A stretch of 64,000 bases of DNA from Lachnospiraceae bacterium (GCA_029225065.1 JAQXVT010000048.1:88992-152991), one strand, 5' to 3'; shown: positions 18,179 through 27,828, counted from the first letter of the stretch. Program-made: numbers and translations. Notes: generated by a model from the letters alone, not told the origin.

Positions 18179-18938
18179 GCAGATTCAGCTCCTTCCAGAT
18201 CTCATTAAAATAGTCCTTAAATTCCGGCTCACTGCGCCGCTCAAACGGCGTAATATTTTCTTTTTCAAATTGAATCCGGATATCCGCACAGATTGTGGCA
18301 GGACGCTTCGTCAATACCAGCACCCGATCGGCCATGCTCACTGCTTCCGAAAGATCATGTGTCACAAGAAGCGCCGTCTTTTTTTCTTTTCGCAGGATTG
18401 CCCAGACATCATCGCAAACCGACAGACGCGTCTGAAAATCAAGCGCTGAAAACGGTTCATCCAATAGCAGAAGTTCTGGATCGGGCGCCAGCGTCCGGAT
18501 CAGTGCTGCTCTCTGCCGCATTCCTCCGGAAAGCTGTGACGGCCGCGCATCCCGAAATCGTGCCAGCCCGTAATCTGCCAGCATTTTCTCTACTCTCGCT
18601 TTTGATTGTTTATCCAGCCTGTTCTGAATTTCAAGTCCCAGTATGACATTTTGATAAATACTCCTCCATTCAAACAGGTGGTCCTTCTGCAGCATATACC
18701 CTGTGTTTTTCTGAAATGTCTCTGCTTCTTTTCCATTCAGCCTCACAGAACCACTCTCTGCGCGCAAAAGCCCTGAAATTAAAGAAAGCAGCGTGGATTT
18801 TCCACAGCCACTTGGCCCCACCACTGCTATAAACTCACCGCTTTGTACCTGAAATGACAGATCAGACAATGCATACGTCTCGCCATCTGGGGTATGATAC
18901 GCATAACTCACGTTCTTTAGCTCCAGTAAAGGTTCCAC
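18171..18938 (-). CDS. ABC transporter ATP-binding protein, SsuB/TauB-like
   Basis: This is the cytoplasmic ATPase partner of the adjacent permease. It shows Walker A GPSGCGKST, Q-loop MLQKDHLFEW, signature LSGGMRQRAALIRTL, Walker B LLLLDEPFSALD and H-loop VTHDLSEAV, all in normal order over about 255 residues. I favour the GTG at 18938, which lies six bases after GGGAGG. A GTG nine bases upstream is in frame but would overlap the ribosome binding site. It is separated from cobT upstream by a strong terminator, so it is not part of the cobamide operon. Confidence 0.88.
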   Translation of the reverse strand: MEPLLELKNVSYAYHTPDGETYALSDLSFQVQSGEFIAVVGPSGCGKSTLLSLISGLLRAESGSVRLNGKEAETFQKNTGYMLQKDHLFEWRSIYQNVILGLEIQNRLDKQSKARVEKMLADYGLARFRDARPSQLSGGMRQRAALIRTLAPDPELLLLDEPFSALDFQTRLSVCDDVWAILRKEKKTALLVTHDLSEAVSMADRVLVLTKRPATICADIRIQFEKENITPFERRSEPEFKDYFNEIWKELNLHG

Positions 18939-19114
18939 ACCATCCACCTCCCACCGAACGGTTTCTTAAGTTCTGATCCGTTCTGATGTATCATATGCAA
19001 AGAAACAGCAGAAGTGTGGTATCTTGAATCAAAGCAAACATATTTTCATTCCCACAGAATAATTTTCTTATTAATTTCATTTTGCGCCAAAATTTTGCGC
19101 TATCTGATATGATA

Positions 19115-19154
19115 AAAGGCTTATCGTCTCAACTATATGAGACGGTAAGCCTTT
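19115..19154 (-). terminator. Terminator of the cobamide operon
   Basis: On the minus strand AAAGGCTTACCGTCTCA pairs with TGAGACGATAAGCCTTT over 17 bp with a single G-U around a 6-base loop, then TTTTATC. It lies about 50 bp past cobT and closes the 25-kb operon. Confidence 0.92.
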
Positions 19155-19202
19155 CCCATTTCACAGTTCTTTTTACTGTAAATCCCGTTTTTTCTGTTTT
19201 TG

Positions 19203-20270
19203 CTATTTCAATTCCTGATACGCTTCCACATCGATCTGTTCGAACGTGCTCATTTTATGATAGATCTCCGCCCCCATATCAATCAGCGGGAAAGCCGCAG
19301 CAGCACCACTGCCCTCGCCAAGGCACATGCCTGCATCAAGCGCAGGATTCAGACCCAGCTCTGTAAGGATCCGACGGGCCGCCGGCTCTTTGGAAACGTG
19401 GGTTGCAATCATATAGTCTTTGCTTTGCGGGCAGATTCTGGATGCCAAAAGAGCGGCAGATGAGGAAATAAAGCCGTCAATCAGCACCGGTACCCGGAAG
19501 TACGCGCCGCCGATGAAAACGCCTGCCATGCCGGCAAGATCAAAGCCGCCGACAGACTGCAGCACCGTTATCGGGTCTGCATTTGTCAGATCCCATCTTT
19601 TAATCGCTTCTTCAATGACAGAAATTTTCTTTGTCAGCCCGCTGCTGGAAAGACCTGCGCCACGCCCGGTCATCTCCTCTGCTGAAACGTTTAACAGTGC
19701 ACTTGCAATCGCGCTTGACGTTGTTGTATTTCCGATGCCCATTTCACCAGTTGCAAAGACACAGTAGCCCTGCTCCTTTAATTCTCCGACCAGACGGATG
19801 CCTGTTTCAAGTGCCTGTACAGCCTCCTCGCGTGTCATAGCACGTTCTTTTGCAAAATTTTTCGTGCCGTATGCGACTTTTCGCTTTTCTACACGCGGCG
19901 TATCAACTGCCATCCCGATATCAATCGGAAGGATCTTGGCGCCGGTCATGCGGCAGATAATCGCTGCACACGAATTCTCGTCCAGGAAATTCTCAGCTAC
20001 AATCGCTGTGACTTCCTGTCCGGTCTGTGTTACTCCTTCCTCCACGATTCCATTGTCCGCGCACATGACAACCAGTACCTTCTTTTCTGTATGTACCTCA
20101 CTGCTGTGCTGCGCACCCGCAATTCTGGCAACTGCTTCTTCCATCCAGCCAAGGCTGTGCAGTGGCTTCGCGATACTGTCCCATCGCTTCTGGCAGGCAG
20201 TTACAGCAGCCGCATCGGCACTGGAGGTATGCTTTATTACTTCTTCCAGGGTCACTTCTGAGTATTTCAT
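19203..20270 (-). CDS. cobT: Nicotinate-nucleotide--dimethylbenzimidazole phosphoribosyltransferase
   Basis: CobT activates the lower-ligand base by transferring phosphoribose from nicotinate mononucleotide, giving alpha-ribazole phosphate. The 355-residue product has the family's glycine-rich ATGEMGIGNTTTSSAIAS segment (NaMN binding) and GRGAGLSSSGLTKK. The C-terminal catalytic motif is GLNPALDAGMCLGEGSGAAAA, where the conserved glutamate near the end (LGEGSG) acts as base. No benzimidazole synthesis genes are in the window, so the native base cannot be inferred. It is the last gene of the riboswitch-led operon. Confidence 0.95.
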   Translation of the reverse strand: MKYSEVTLEEVIKHTSSADAAAVTACQKRWDSIAKPLHSLGWMEEAVARIAGAQHSSEVHTEKKVLVVMCADNGIVEEGVTQTGQEVTAIVAENFLDENSCAAIICRMTGAKILPIDIGMAVDTPRVEKRKVAYGTKNFAKERAMTREEAVQALETGIRLVGELKEQGYCVFATGEMGIGNTTTSSAIASALLNVSAEEMTGRGAGLSSSGLTKKISVIEEAIKRWDLTNADPITVLQSVGGFDLAGMAGVFIGGAYFRVPVLIDGFISSSAALLASRICPQSKDYMIATHVSKEPAARRILTELGLNPALDAGMCLGEGSGAAAAFPLIDMGAEIYHKMSTFEQIDVEAYQELK

Positions 20271-20294
20271 ACTTCTGTTTCCTCGTCTTTCTTT

Positions 20295-21752
20295 CTATTT
20301 TAACTGATATCCACTTTGCCTCAAATCAAACTGCTCTTCCCTGTATTCCTGCATTTTCCGTACAAAATTCACTGCAAACTGCGGATTGGACCAGTAATAA
20401 AGATGCGGATAACCGCACACACTGTTTTCCGTGCCGTGAATACAGTTCCAGCTTCTTCCTGTCACCGGCTTCACCGCCGTGTAATCCTCTCCCGTGTTGG
20501 TGCTGTCAAAGTAGTGGAATTCATGGCCGCGTATTTCCTGATCTTCTGCGAGCAGCTGAGTTTTTCCGGTATGCAGTGTAATGTAACCGAAGCGTCCCAG
20601 CTTTCCGGTATGATACGATTCTCCCTGGATACATCCCGCCATCCGGTAAGGCTTTCCTTTTAAATCCTGCATGGATTCGTGAAGATACATAAAACCTCCG
20701 CATTCTGCCAGATACGGAATTCCGGATGCAAGCTTTTCTTTTATTTCCGTAAGCATCGTTTTGTTCTCAGAGAGCTGCTCCGCGTACAGCTCCGGATATC
20801 CACCGCCGAGCAGCAGACCGGAAATGTGCTCCGGCAAGTGCGGATCGTGAATTGGTGAAAATTCCACCGGCTGCACGCCCAGCAGCTCCAGCAGTTCCAG
20901 ATTATCCTGGTAATAAAAGCAGAATGCCTCGTCTTTTGCGATGGCAATGCGTGGATAGCCACCTTTGCTTCCGGTTTTTACAGCTTTGCTTTTCAGTCTT
21001 TCTGCTTCCAGCTTTACTTCTTCTGGAATTTCAGATTCGTTCTCCTCGTACTTTGACGCGCCCTCTGCAATTTCAAGCAGCGCTTCAAGGTCAATGCTTT
21101 TTTCCAGTTCATCCGCCAGCATGTTGACTCGATGCTGCAGGTCTTCGACTTCTCCCGGCATGACAAGTCCGAGATGGCGGCTCTCTACCTTGCACGCCTC
21201 CAGCACCGGCATATATCCAATCACTTTCAGGCCGGTCTGTTCCTCGATCGGCTTCTTCAGAAGTGCCGTCGTCATTTTTGTCGCCCGGTTTAAGATTACA
21301 CCACGAATCACCTGGCCATCCGGGTCCTGATAATCAAGAAAGCCTTTCAGAAGCGGAATCACAGAAAGACTCATTCCTTTTGCATTGATAACCAGAATAA
21401 TTGGCGTGTCAGTCTTTTTTGCAAGATCATAGGAGGATGCCTCCTTCGTGATTCCGCCAAGGCCGTCATACACCCCCATCACGCCTTCCATCACGCTGAT
21501 TCCTGCATTCTCTGCACTTCTTGCAAAAAGCATGCGTGTCGTCTCCCGGTCAGTAAAAAACGGATCCAGGTTGCGTGACGGCATTCCGAGCACCTTTGTA
21601 TGAAACATTGGGTCGATATAATCTGGCCCGCATTTATAAGCAGAAGGCCGCAGCCCTTTGTTTTTCAGAAGCTGCAGCATTCCGCAGGTCACCATTGTTT
21701 TGCCGCTTCCGCTTGACGGTGCGGCAAGCATAAATCTTGGCAGTGAAATCAT
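20295..21752 (-). CDS. cbiA: Cobyrinate a,c-diamide synthase
   Basis: CbiA amidates the a and c side chains of cobyrinate using glutamine and ATP. The 485-residue protein has an N-terminal ATP-dependent synthetase domain (MLAAPSSGSGKTMVTCGML P-loop, YKCGPDYIDPMFH) and a C-terminal class I glutamine amidotransferase domain with the nucleophilic cysteine in YLAECGGFMYL and a late histidine in GHEFHYFDST. Length and order are normal. It lies between the CobK-CbiE-CbiT fusion and cobT. A distinguishing point from CbiP is the GPDYIDP/FH motif. Confidence 0.95.
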   Translation of the reverse strand: MISLPRFMLAAPSSGSGKTMVTCGMLQLLKNKGLRPSAYKCGPDYIDPMFHTKVLGMPSRNLDPFFTDRETTRMLFARSAENAGISVMEGVMGVYDGLGGITKEASSYDLAKKTDTPIILVINAKGMSLSVIPLLKGFLDYQDPDGQVIRGVILNRATKMTTALLKKPIEEQTGLKVIGYMPVLEACKVESRHLGLVMPGEVEDLQHRVNMLADELEKSIDLEALLEIAEGASKYEENESEIPEEVKLEAERLKSKAVKTGSKGGYPRIAIAKDEAFCFYYQDNLELLELLGVQPVEFSPIHDPHLPEHISGLLLGGGYPELYAEQLSENKTMLTEIKEKLASGIPYLAECGGFMYLHESMQDLKGKPYRMAGCIQGESYHTGKLGRFGYITLHTGKTQLLAEDQEIRGHEFHYFDSTNTGEDYTAVKPVTGRSWNCIHGTENSVCGYPHLYYWSNPQFAVNFVRKMQEYREEQFDLRQSGYQLK

Positions 21753-21856
21753 AATTTTCTCTCCATTTGGGGCCGCTGTCTCTTACCCTTTATAGCCGCC
21801 CTTCAAAATGCAAGCGGTTTACATTGCTTTATAAAATTTTGCCCAACTCCAATCGG

Positions 21857-24043
21857 TTAGCAAATCGTAATAATATACACCGGATTCAGTCCCGTCATCA
21901 TATGATAGCGGCCGAGCACGCGGGATTTTGCCGCTGAAATCTGTACGATGTCCGCATCATATCCGCGTTCCTTCAAAAGCTGCATCACCTCAGAAATACT
22001 CTCCAGCGCAATTGTATTGATGACGATGCGCACAGATGGATTCTTGGCCCTGAGCACGTCCAGAATTTCTCCCATGTTTCCGGCACTGCCTCCGATAAAG
22101 GCATGCGTCGGAGCGGGAAGCTCGAAAAGTGCGTCCGGTGCCAGCCCTTCCACTGCTCTCACATTTGACAGATGCAGCTTTTTGCTGTTTTCCCGTATCA
22201 GCGCGATTCCCTCCGGGTTACGCTCCACCGCGTACACCATTCCCTGCGTGCAGAGCCTTGCACATTCCATCGAAACGGAACCTGTGCCTGCGCCGACATC
22301 GTATACGACTGCATCCTCCGTCAGCTGCAGCTTGGCCACTGACAGGATACGGATTTCTTCTTTCGTCATCGGCACCTTTCCGCGCACAAATGTCTCATCC
22401 GGCATTCCGGGTACAATAATATGTTTTGCCTGCGGGTTTTCAAGCAGCATAATATGAAGTCCTGTCGTCTCTGCCTGCAGAAAGTCTTCCGGTGTGCCGG
22501 AAGTAACCGTCTCCTCTGGATAGGACAGATTCGTACCCACCGTCACACGCACGTGCGTCATCTCCGCCTCCACAAGTTCCTGACAGATTGCACGGACATC
22601 CTCAACCCCGCTGACAATCATAATGATCTTCGGATAGCGCTGCACGCAGTTGAGCAGATTGAGACTGCGGCCATGCGCACTGAGAAGCTTTGCGTCCTGC
22701 CATGCGGTCGGCACCTTTGATGCGAAATAGACTACGGAAGATATTCCGCAGTAATAATCAATCTTTTCCTCCGGAAACGCATCCTGCATAAGGCGTGCAC
22801 CGCTGTAAAATCCAACATCTCCGGACATCAGAATCACAATCCGGGTAAGATGCAAACGCGTGCTCAGATATTCTGCAATCTGCGCGCCGCGATACTCTTC
22901 GATCCGTATCTGTCCTTCATGCAAAAGGCCTGGCATGTGTTCTACGCTTTCCAGGATCCGTTTTGCGCCGAAAAGAATGTCTGCATTTCGGATTGTCTCT
23001 GCCGCTTCGTGTGTGAGGGTGTCTAACGTGCCCATGCCAATGCCGATGCAGCTGATCGTGCGTTTTGTGGGTGAGCATGCCCGCGCAGCTTTTTTCAGAT
23101 CGCTCTTTTGATCTGACGGTAAAGCCTTTTGTACAACTTCCGCTTTGCAGGTAGTTGCTTCTTTCGTTGCTTTTTCCAGTGATTTTGTCTCTGAGATCTG
23201 AGAGGCACTCTCCAGACCATCTGTCCGTAAATTTTTCAGGGAATCCCCCATAGAAAAATCCTTAGTAGATTTTCTGTCTGTTATCTCCTGTCCAAGCACC
23301 GCTTCCAGCGCCTGCAGCACCGATTCATAATCAAGTCCGCTCTCCTCCGGTCTGCGGATAATCACCAGACGCACGCCAAGGGAACGCGCCGCACGCACCT
23401 TTTCCGGAAAACCGCCGGTGATGCCGGTGTCTTTTGTCACCAGCCAAGCTGCCTTTGTCTGCTGCAGCAGCGCACGGTTCATCTCCTCGGAGAACGGTCC
23501 CTGCATCGCACAGATCTGTTTTCCTTCCAGACCAAGCTCCCGGCAGGAAGCAACAACCGACGCCGATGGGAGCACCCGCACAAACAGCCGCTCCATCTTG
23601 TGTATGCCTGCTGTGAACGCCGGAAGCTCCTTGCTTCCTGTTGTCAGAAAAATGGTGCCTTCCTGTCCGTCCAGATAAGCAGCCGCTTCCGCCGCAGACG
23701 AAACAATCACATCGTTTTCCATGTCAATCACAGACTCCTGTGCACGCAGGAAACGCAGGTATTTCATTTCCGTCATCTCACAGGCTTTTTTTATATTTTT
23801 GGAAACCTCCACTGCATAGGGGTGGGTTGCATCCACTACAACAAGACAACGCTCCTTCTGAATCAGATCTGCCATCTGCTCAGTATCCAGTCTCCCCTGT
23901 AGTACATGCGCATATTCTGAGGGTTCAAGTACCTCCTCGCCGTAGTCTGTCGCCACACATAAGGTATGTGCAATTTTATTGCGGCAGAGACATTCGGAAA
24001 GCATTCGTCCTTCTGATGTTCCGCCAAATATTATCACTTTCAT
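21857..24043 (-). CDS. Trifunctional precorrin-6A reductase / precorrin-7 C5- and C15-methyltransferase (CobK-CbiE-CbiT fusion)
   Basis: Three ring-modifying enzymes are fused in one 728-residue chain. Residues 1-250 are CobK/CbiJ reductase (IIFGGTSEGRMLSECL, VDATHPYAVEVSKN, TTGSKEL). Residues 251-327 form a charged, low-complexity linker. Residues 328-535 are CbiE, a class III SAM methyltransferase (ISCIGIGMGTLDTLT, LMSGDVGFYSGA). Residues 540-728 are CbiT, a Rossmann SAM methyltransferase with decarboxylase activity (PGMPDETFVRGKVPMTKEEIR, YDVGAGTGSVSME). They act in consecutive steps from cobalt-precorrin-6A to precorrin-8, so fusion would channel unstable intermediates. CbiE-CbiT fusions are well known (CobL); the added CobK is less common. 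Confidence 0.94.
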   Translation of the reverse strand: MKVIIFGGTSEGRMLSECLCRNKIAHTLCVATDYGEEVLEPSEYAHVLQGRLDTEQMADLIQKERCLVVVDATHPYAVEVSKNIKKACEMTEMKYLRFLRAQESVIDMENDVIVSSAAEAAAYLDGQEGTIFLTTGSKELPAFTAGIHKMERLFVRVLPSASVVASCRELGLEGKQICAMQGPFSEEMNRALLQQTKAAWLVTKDTGITGGFPEKVRAARSLGVRLVIIRRPEESGLDYESVLQALEAVLGQEITDRKSTKDFSMGDSLKNLRTDGLESASQISETKSLEKATKEATTCKAEVVQKALPSDQKSDLKKAARACSPTKRTISCIGIGMGTLDTLTHEAAETIRNADILFGAKRILESVEHMPGLLHEGQIRIEEYRGAQIAEYLSTRLHLTRIVILMSGDVGFYSGARLMQDAFPEEKIDYYCGISSVVYFASKVPTAWQDAKLLSAHGRSLNLLNCVQRYPKIIMIVSGVEDVRAICQELVEAEMTHVRVTVGTNLSYPEETVTSGTPEDFLQAETTGLHIMLLENPQAKHIIVPGMPDETFVRGKVPMTKEEIRILSVAKLQLTEDAVVYDVGAGTGSVSMECARLCTQGMVYAVERNPEGIALIRENSKKLHLSNVRAVEGLAPDALFELPAPTHAFIGGSAGNMGEILDVLRAKNPSVRIVINTIALESISEVMQLLKERGYDADIVQISAAKSRVLGRYHMMTGLNPVYIITIC

Positions 24044-24212
24044 CGGCCGGGGTTCTCCTTTCTCTGCCGTTTCTTACCATTCTCATAAAATGGATTGAAT
24101 AGATGCTTTCCGGCACCTGTAATCTCTTTACTTGGTTGAAACAGCTCACCATGGTTTACAGTCCATCTATTCGCAATTTAACCGCATGCCAGATCAGAAG
24201 CCTCTCTGATGT

Positions 24213-24947
24213 TTATCCAATCCGGTATCCGCGCGGGGTCACCATACGGCCACCGATCTCTTTTGTCATCGAATTTCCGATAAATACCGTCGTAAACATA
24301 TTTACCTGCGTATCACGGAGCTCTTTTAATGTATAAATGGCACGGCTCTCGCCTTCTCTTCCGATATTTTCTACCGTTCCGCAGATCCGGTCCTCCGGCA
24401 GCACGGAGAGAAGAATGTCACAGGCACGCTTCAGATAATCCGGGCGGCCCTTGCTGGACGGATTGTAAAGACAGATCGAAAAGTCCGCCTCTGCCGCCAG
24501 CTTCAGACGCGTTTCAATCTTTTCCCACGGAGTCAGACGGTCACTTAAGCTGATAACTGCAAAATCATGCGTCAGAGGCGCTCCGAGTACTGCACCGCCG
24601 CTTAAGGCAGCCGTGACACCCGGAATTACTTCGACTTCCACATCCGGATAATCGACTCCAATCTCCAGCATCAGACCACTCATACCGTATACGCCGGCAT
24701 CGCCGCTGCAGACCATTGCCACTTTCTTCCCTTTTTCCGCTTCCTCAAACGCCATCTGGCAACGTTTTGCTTCCTGGGTCATCGGCGTTGTCAGATATTC
24801 TTTTGCCGGATATGCTTCCTTTAACAGATTGACATAAACCGTATAACCGATGATTGTATCACATTCCTGAAGTGTCCGATCTGCTTTCACGCTCATGGCG
24901 TCAGCAGCTCCCGGTCCCATTCCGATTACATATACTTTATTTTTCAA
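24213..24947 (-). CDS. cbiH: Cobalt-precorrin-3B C17-methyltransferase (CbiH/CobJ)
   Basis: CbiH methylates C17 and drives the ring contraction to cobalt-precorrin-4. The 244-residue product has the class III SAM methyltransferase fold: YVIGMGPGAADAMSVKA (SAM loop), CSGDAGVYGMSGLMLE, and VIPGVTAALSGGAVLGAPLTHDFAVISLSD, the last stretch being characteristic of CobJ/CbiH. It ends with the typical GNSMTKEIGGRMVTPRGY. Its start overlaps the end of cbiG by 11 bases. In many genomes CbiG and CbiH are fused; here they are separate but translationally overlapping. Confidence 0.94.
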   Translation of the reverse strand: MKNKVYVIGMGPGAADAMSVKADRTLQECDTIIGYTVYVNLLKEAYPAKEYLTTPMTQEAKRCQMAFEEAEKGKKVAMVCSGDAGVYGMSGLMLEIGVDYPDVEVEVIPGVTAALSGGAVLGAPLTHDFAVISLSDRLTPWEKIETRLKLAAEADFSICLYNPSSKGRPDYLKRACDILLSVLPEDRICGTVENIGREGESRAIYTLKELRDTQVNMFTTVFIGNSMTKEIGGRMVTPRGYRIG

Positions 24948-26079
24948 ATTTTATCCTCCATTCTTTCACCGCCAGCGCGGCAGTAACTCCGTTTTCTGCC
25001 TGTTTTCTGTGAATCAGACGGCTTCCTGCCCCGGCAAGTGCCAGTGCAGAACGCTCGCAGACATTGTCCACGCCTGTCGTCTTCGCCACAAACGAAGACG
25101 GCGTAAACGTTCCCTCGACGTGTTGCAGCTCCTCCGCTGAAAATACCGTGTAAGGCAGATTCCACTCGCTGCACAGTCCGAGAATACCTGCTTCCTCTTT
25201 TTTCAGATCAATCGAAGCGACACCAAGAAGCGCTTCGTGCGAAATTTCGGATTCCGCAAGTACACGCGTTACGGCCTCTTCGATCGCTTCTTTCTCTTTT
25301 CCCCTGCGGCACCCAACGCCAAGAACCACATTTCGCGGAATAAGATGCAGCACCTGCGCATCCTTTGCGATTTGTTGCGGCCATTCGGTATTTTCGGGCG
25401 ACGGAACGGTGTGCTCTGATATCCAGATTAAATTACCAATCAGCGCTTTTTCATTTGCCCCGCAAGTATCACAACTTTCAGTAGAACCGGTTATTATCTT
25501 TTGCTCTGCTTTTCCTGCAAAAAGCCTCTTATCTGTACTTTCCTTTTTTTTAAGCATCACAAGCTCCGGCGGGCAGCTTCCCTCCACTGCGCCCTCGCAG
25601 TACACGCCGACTGCCTCCCCACGCAGGATTGCAGCCTCTATCTTTTTTGCATCCTTCATGCTTGCAATCATGAGGCCGTTCTTCTTTGCAAAAACATCCA
25701 CAGCGATCTTTCCGCGGACATCCGAAGCCGTCGTGATCACCGGAACTGCTCCGGTCCGCGCGCCGATTTCTTCCGCCAGCTCGTTTGCGCCGCCGATATG
25801 TCCGGAAACCAGAGAGATCACATGATGGGCCTGCTCGTCCATCACCAGCACCGCCGGATCCTTTGTCTTACTCTGCAAAAACGGGGCGATTGTGCGCACC
25901 GCGATTCCGCAGGCGCTGATGAACAGTATGGCACTGGCATCCGCAAACCGTGCCCGGCACCAGTCCTTTAAATTACTTTCATACCAGTTGATCTGCCAGG
26001 AATCTTCCATCTGCCTGGCCAGATCCCGACCAAGTGCCCGGCCTGGTTCCGTAAACGCGGCAATTCCAAGTATCCTCAT
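24937..26079 (-). CDS. cbiG: Cobalt-precorrin 5A hydrolase CbiG
   Basis: CbiG opens the delta-lactone and removes the two-carbon fragment as acetaldehyde in the anaerobic pathway. The 380-residue product has the N-terminal domain (SAILFISACGIAVRTIAPFLQSKTKDPAVLVMDE and the SGHIGGANELAEEIG motif) and the C-terminal domain (VVLGVGCRRGKEKEAIEEAV, GVASIDLKKEEAGI, CERSALALAG). Between them is a roughly 60-residue poorly conserved stretch containing DTCGANEKALIG, probably a linker. CbiG and CbiK together mark the cobalt-early pathway. Confidence 0.94.
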   Translation of the reverse strand: MRILGIAAFTEPGRALGRDLARQMEDSWQINWYESNLKDWCRARFADASAILFISACGIAVRTIAPFLQSKTKDPAVLVMDEQAHHVISLVSGHIGGANELAEEIGARTGAVPVITTASDVRGKIAVDVFAKKNGLMIASMKDAKKIEAAILRGEAVGVYCEGAVEGSCPPELVMLKKKESTDKRLFAGKAEQKIITGSTESCDTCGANEKALIGNLIWISEHTVPSPENTEWPQQIAKDAQVLHLIPRNVVLGVGCRRGKEKEAIEEAVTRVLAESEISHEALLGVASIDLKKEEAGILGLCSEWNLPYTVFSAEELQHVEGTFTPSSFVAKTTGVDNVCERSALALAGAGSRLIHRKQAENGVTAALAVKEWRIKFEK

Positions 26080-26251
26080 ATCCTATATTCCCCGTTTCTA
26101 ATCGAAGCCGATATTTGTAATTCGTTTCTCTGATTACTCATAACCTCTATAACGTGTCTCATTTATGATACACACAATTTTTCATCCACTGCTTATTGCT
26201 CCTCGCAACTTAGCAGCAGACTTACCTGCCTTGAATCACATACAGAGATAT

Positions 26252-27019
26252 TTACTTCCGCTCCTGCGTCGCCTGACGGAACTCCGTCGTGAATGCCGGG
26301 TGATACAGCTCAGAACGGTCGTAACCGCTCTGTGCTACTGTATCACCGACAATGATCAGCGCGGTCTTGGTGATATTGTATTCTTTTGCGCACTGCGCCA
26401 GTGTCTCAACCGTGCAGATATGGCTCTCTTCTTCCGGCCAGGTTGCCTTGTATACAATTGCCGCCGGTGTATTCGGCGCATAACCTCCGGCGATCAGCTG
26501 CTCACTCAGTTTTTCCAGCATTCCCGTGCTCAGGAAAATAACCATCGTGGATCCATGAGAAGCCAGCTTTGCAATCTCCTCTTTCTCCGGCACAGGTGTT
26601 CTTCCTGCCATTCTCGTGATGATAACGGTCTGAGAAATACCCGGCAGCGTATACTCCATTTTCAGTGCGGAAGCCGCGCCGCAGAATGCGCTGACGCCCG
26701 GACAGTAATCATACGCAATACCTTTTTCTTCCAGAACGTCCATCTGCTCGCGAATCGCGCCGTATACACACGGATCTCCGGTATGAAGGCGCACGGTCGT
26801 CTTTCCGTCTGTCTCTGCCTTTTCGATCACGTCAAGAACCTCTTCCAGCGTCATCTTTGCGCTGTCGTATACCTCGCAGCCTTCCTTTTTATACTGCAGC
26901 AGCTCCGGATTAACCAGAGAACCTGCATAAATAATCACATCTGCCTCGCCAAGCAGTCTGCTTCCTCTTACCGTAATCAGATCTGCTGCGCCTGAACCTG
27001 CTCCTACAAAATGTACCAT
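26252..27019 (-). CDS. cbiF: Cobalt-precorrin-4 C11-methyltransferase (CbiF/CobM)
   Basis: CbiF adds the C11 methyl group. The 255-residue product has VHFVGAGSGAADLITVRGSRLL (SAM loop), the family-typical DVIIYAGSLVNPELL, LHTGDPCVYGAIREQM and PGVSAFCGAASAL, ending with IVGDTVAQSGYDRSELYHP. The YAGSLV motif separates it from CbiL and CbiH. It starts four bases after the cbiL stop, indicating translational coupling. A 170-bp gap to cbiG follows, in which I see no gene or terminator. Confidence 0.95.
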   Translation of the reverse strand: MVHFVGAGSGAADLITVRGSRLLGEADVIIYAGSLVNPELLQYKKEGCEVYDSAKMTLEEVLDVIEKAETDGKTTVRLHTGDPCVYGAIREQMDVLEEKGIAYDYCPGVSAFCGAASALKMEYTLPGISQTVIITRMAGRTPVPEKEEIAKLASHGSTMVIFLSTGMLEKLSEQLIAGGYAPNTPAAIVYKATWPEEESHICTVETLAQCAKEYNITKTALIIVGDTVAQSGYDRSELYHPAFTTEFRQATQERK

Positions 27020-27022
27020 CGT

Positions 27023-27715
27023 TTATTTCTCCTTCTTTTCTTTCACTATGATCAGGGAATAATAGCCTGCATCCTCCGGAATCTCCTGTGCACTGTGAAA
27101 TACACGCTGTGTCTCCATTCCACAGTTCTCCACCATAAAGACATCACAGTCTTCCTGCATCAGGCGTTCCTTTACTCTTCCCATTTTCTTTCCTGACTTC
27201 ATCAGCACACGCGTTCCTTCATAATTCAGGTCGTGGTCAATGTTGTAGACCGCCGGAATCACATGAAGTTCCTCCTTCGCCTCAGTCAGCGCCATATCTG
27301 CGCAGGCTGCCGCTGCACAGAAGGACGGAATTCCGCTTATGATCTGTGTCTCATAGCCACGCGCTTTGATGCGCTTATGCACATACATAAATGTGGAATA
27401 TACCGTCGGATCTCCAAGTGTGAGAAATACCACATTTTTTCCGTCACGCAAATACGTTTCTACCTGATCCGCTGCCTTGTCATGGCTTGCCGCAAGTGCC
27501 TCCGGATCCTTTGTCATCGGCATCGGTACTGCCACCAGCTCTTTTTCTGCAAGCTCCGGTGCTGCCTGCACCGCGATCTTATATGCTACAGTTTCTCTTG
27601 CTGCCTCGCCCGGCACCGCGATTATCTCGTTCTCCCGAATCATCCGCACTGCCTTTAACGTCATCAATTCCGGATCCCCCGGTCCGACTCCGACTCCGAT
27701 CAGTTTTCCCATCAT
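27023..27715 (-). CDS. cbiL: Cobalt-precorrin-2 C20-methyltransferase (CbiL/CobI)
   Basis: CbiL transfers the C20 methyl group to cobalt-precorrin-2, the first peripheral methylation after cobalt insertion. The 230-residue product opens with LIGVGVGPGDPELMTLKAVRMI and contains FLTLGDPTVYSTFMYVHKRI (the GDPTVYST motif typical of CobI/CbiL) and SGIPSFCAAAACADMAL. Length is normal. Two consecutive ATG codons begin the gene after GAGGAA; either could be used. It is read between the CobC-CbiD fusion and cbiF. Confidence 0.95.
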   Translation of the reverse strand: MMGKLIGVGVGPGDPELMTLKAVRMIRENEIIAVPGEAARETVAYKIAVQAAPELAEKELVAVPMPMTKDPEALAASHDKAADQVETYLRDGKNVVFLTLGDPTVYSTFMYVHKRIKARGYETQIISGIPSFCAAAACADMALTEAKEELHVIPAVYNIDHDLNYEGTRVLMKSGKKMGRVKERLMQEDCDVFMVENCGMETQRVFHSAQEIPEDAGYYSLIIVKEKKEK

Positions 27716-27828
27716 AGATTGTTCCTCATTTCTTCTGTTTTTTTACTCTATATTTTACTCGATATGCCTTTAATGCTTCCTCTCCGGCAGCTTTTGATTA
27801 TTCAGGAATCCTGCTCACGTGTAACATA

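Noticed and set aside
24044..24212. Second cobalamin riboswitch or internal promoter inside the operon
   Set aside because: The gap contains only a 9-bp inverted repeat (GAATAGATG with CATCTATTC about 60 bases apart) and none of the B12 box or core elements.
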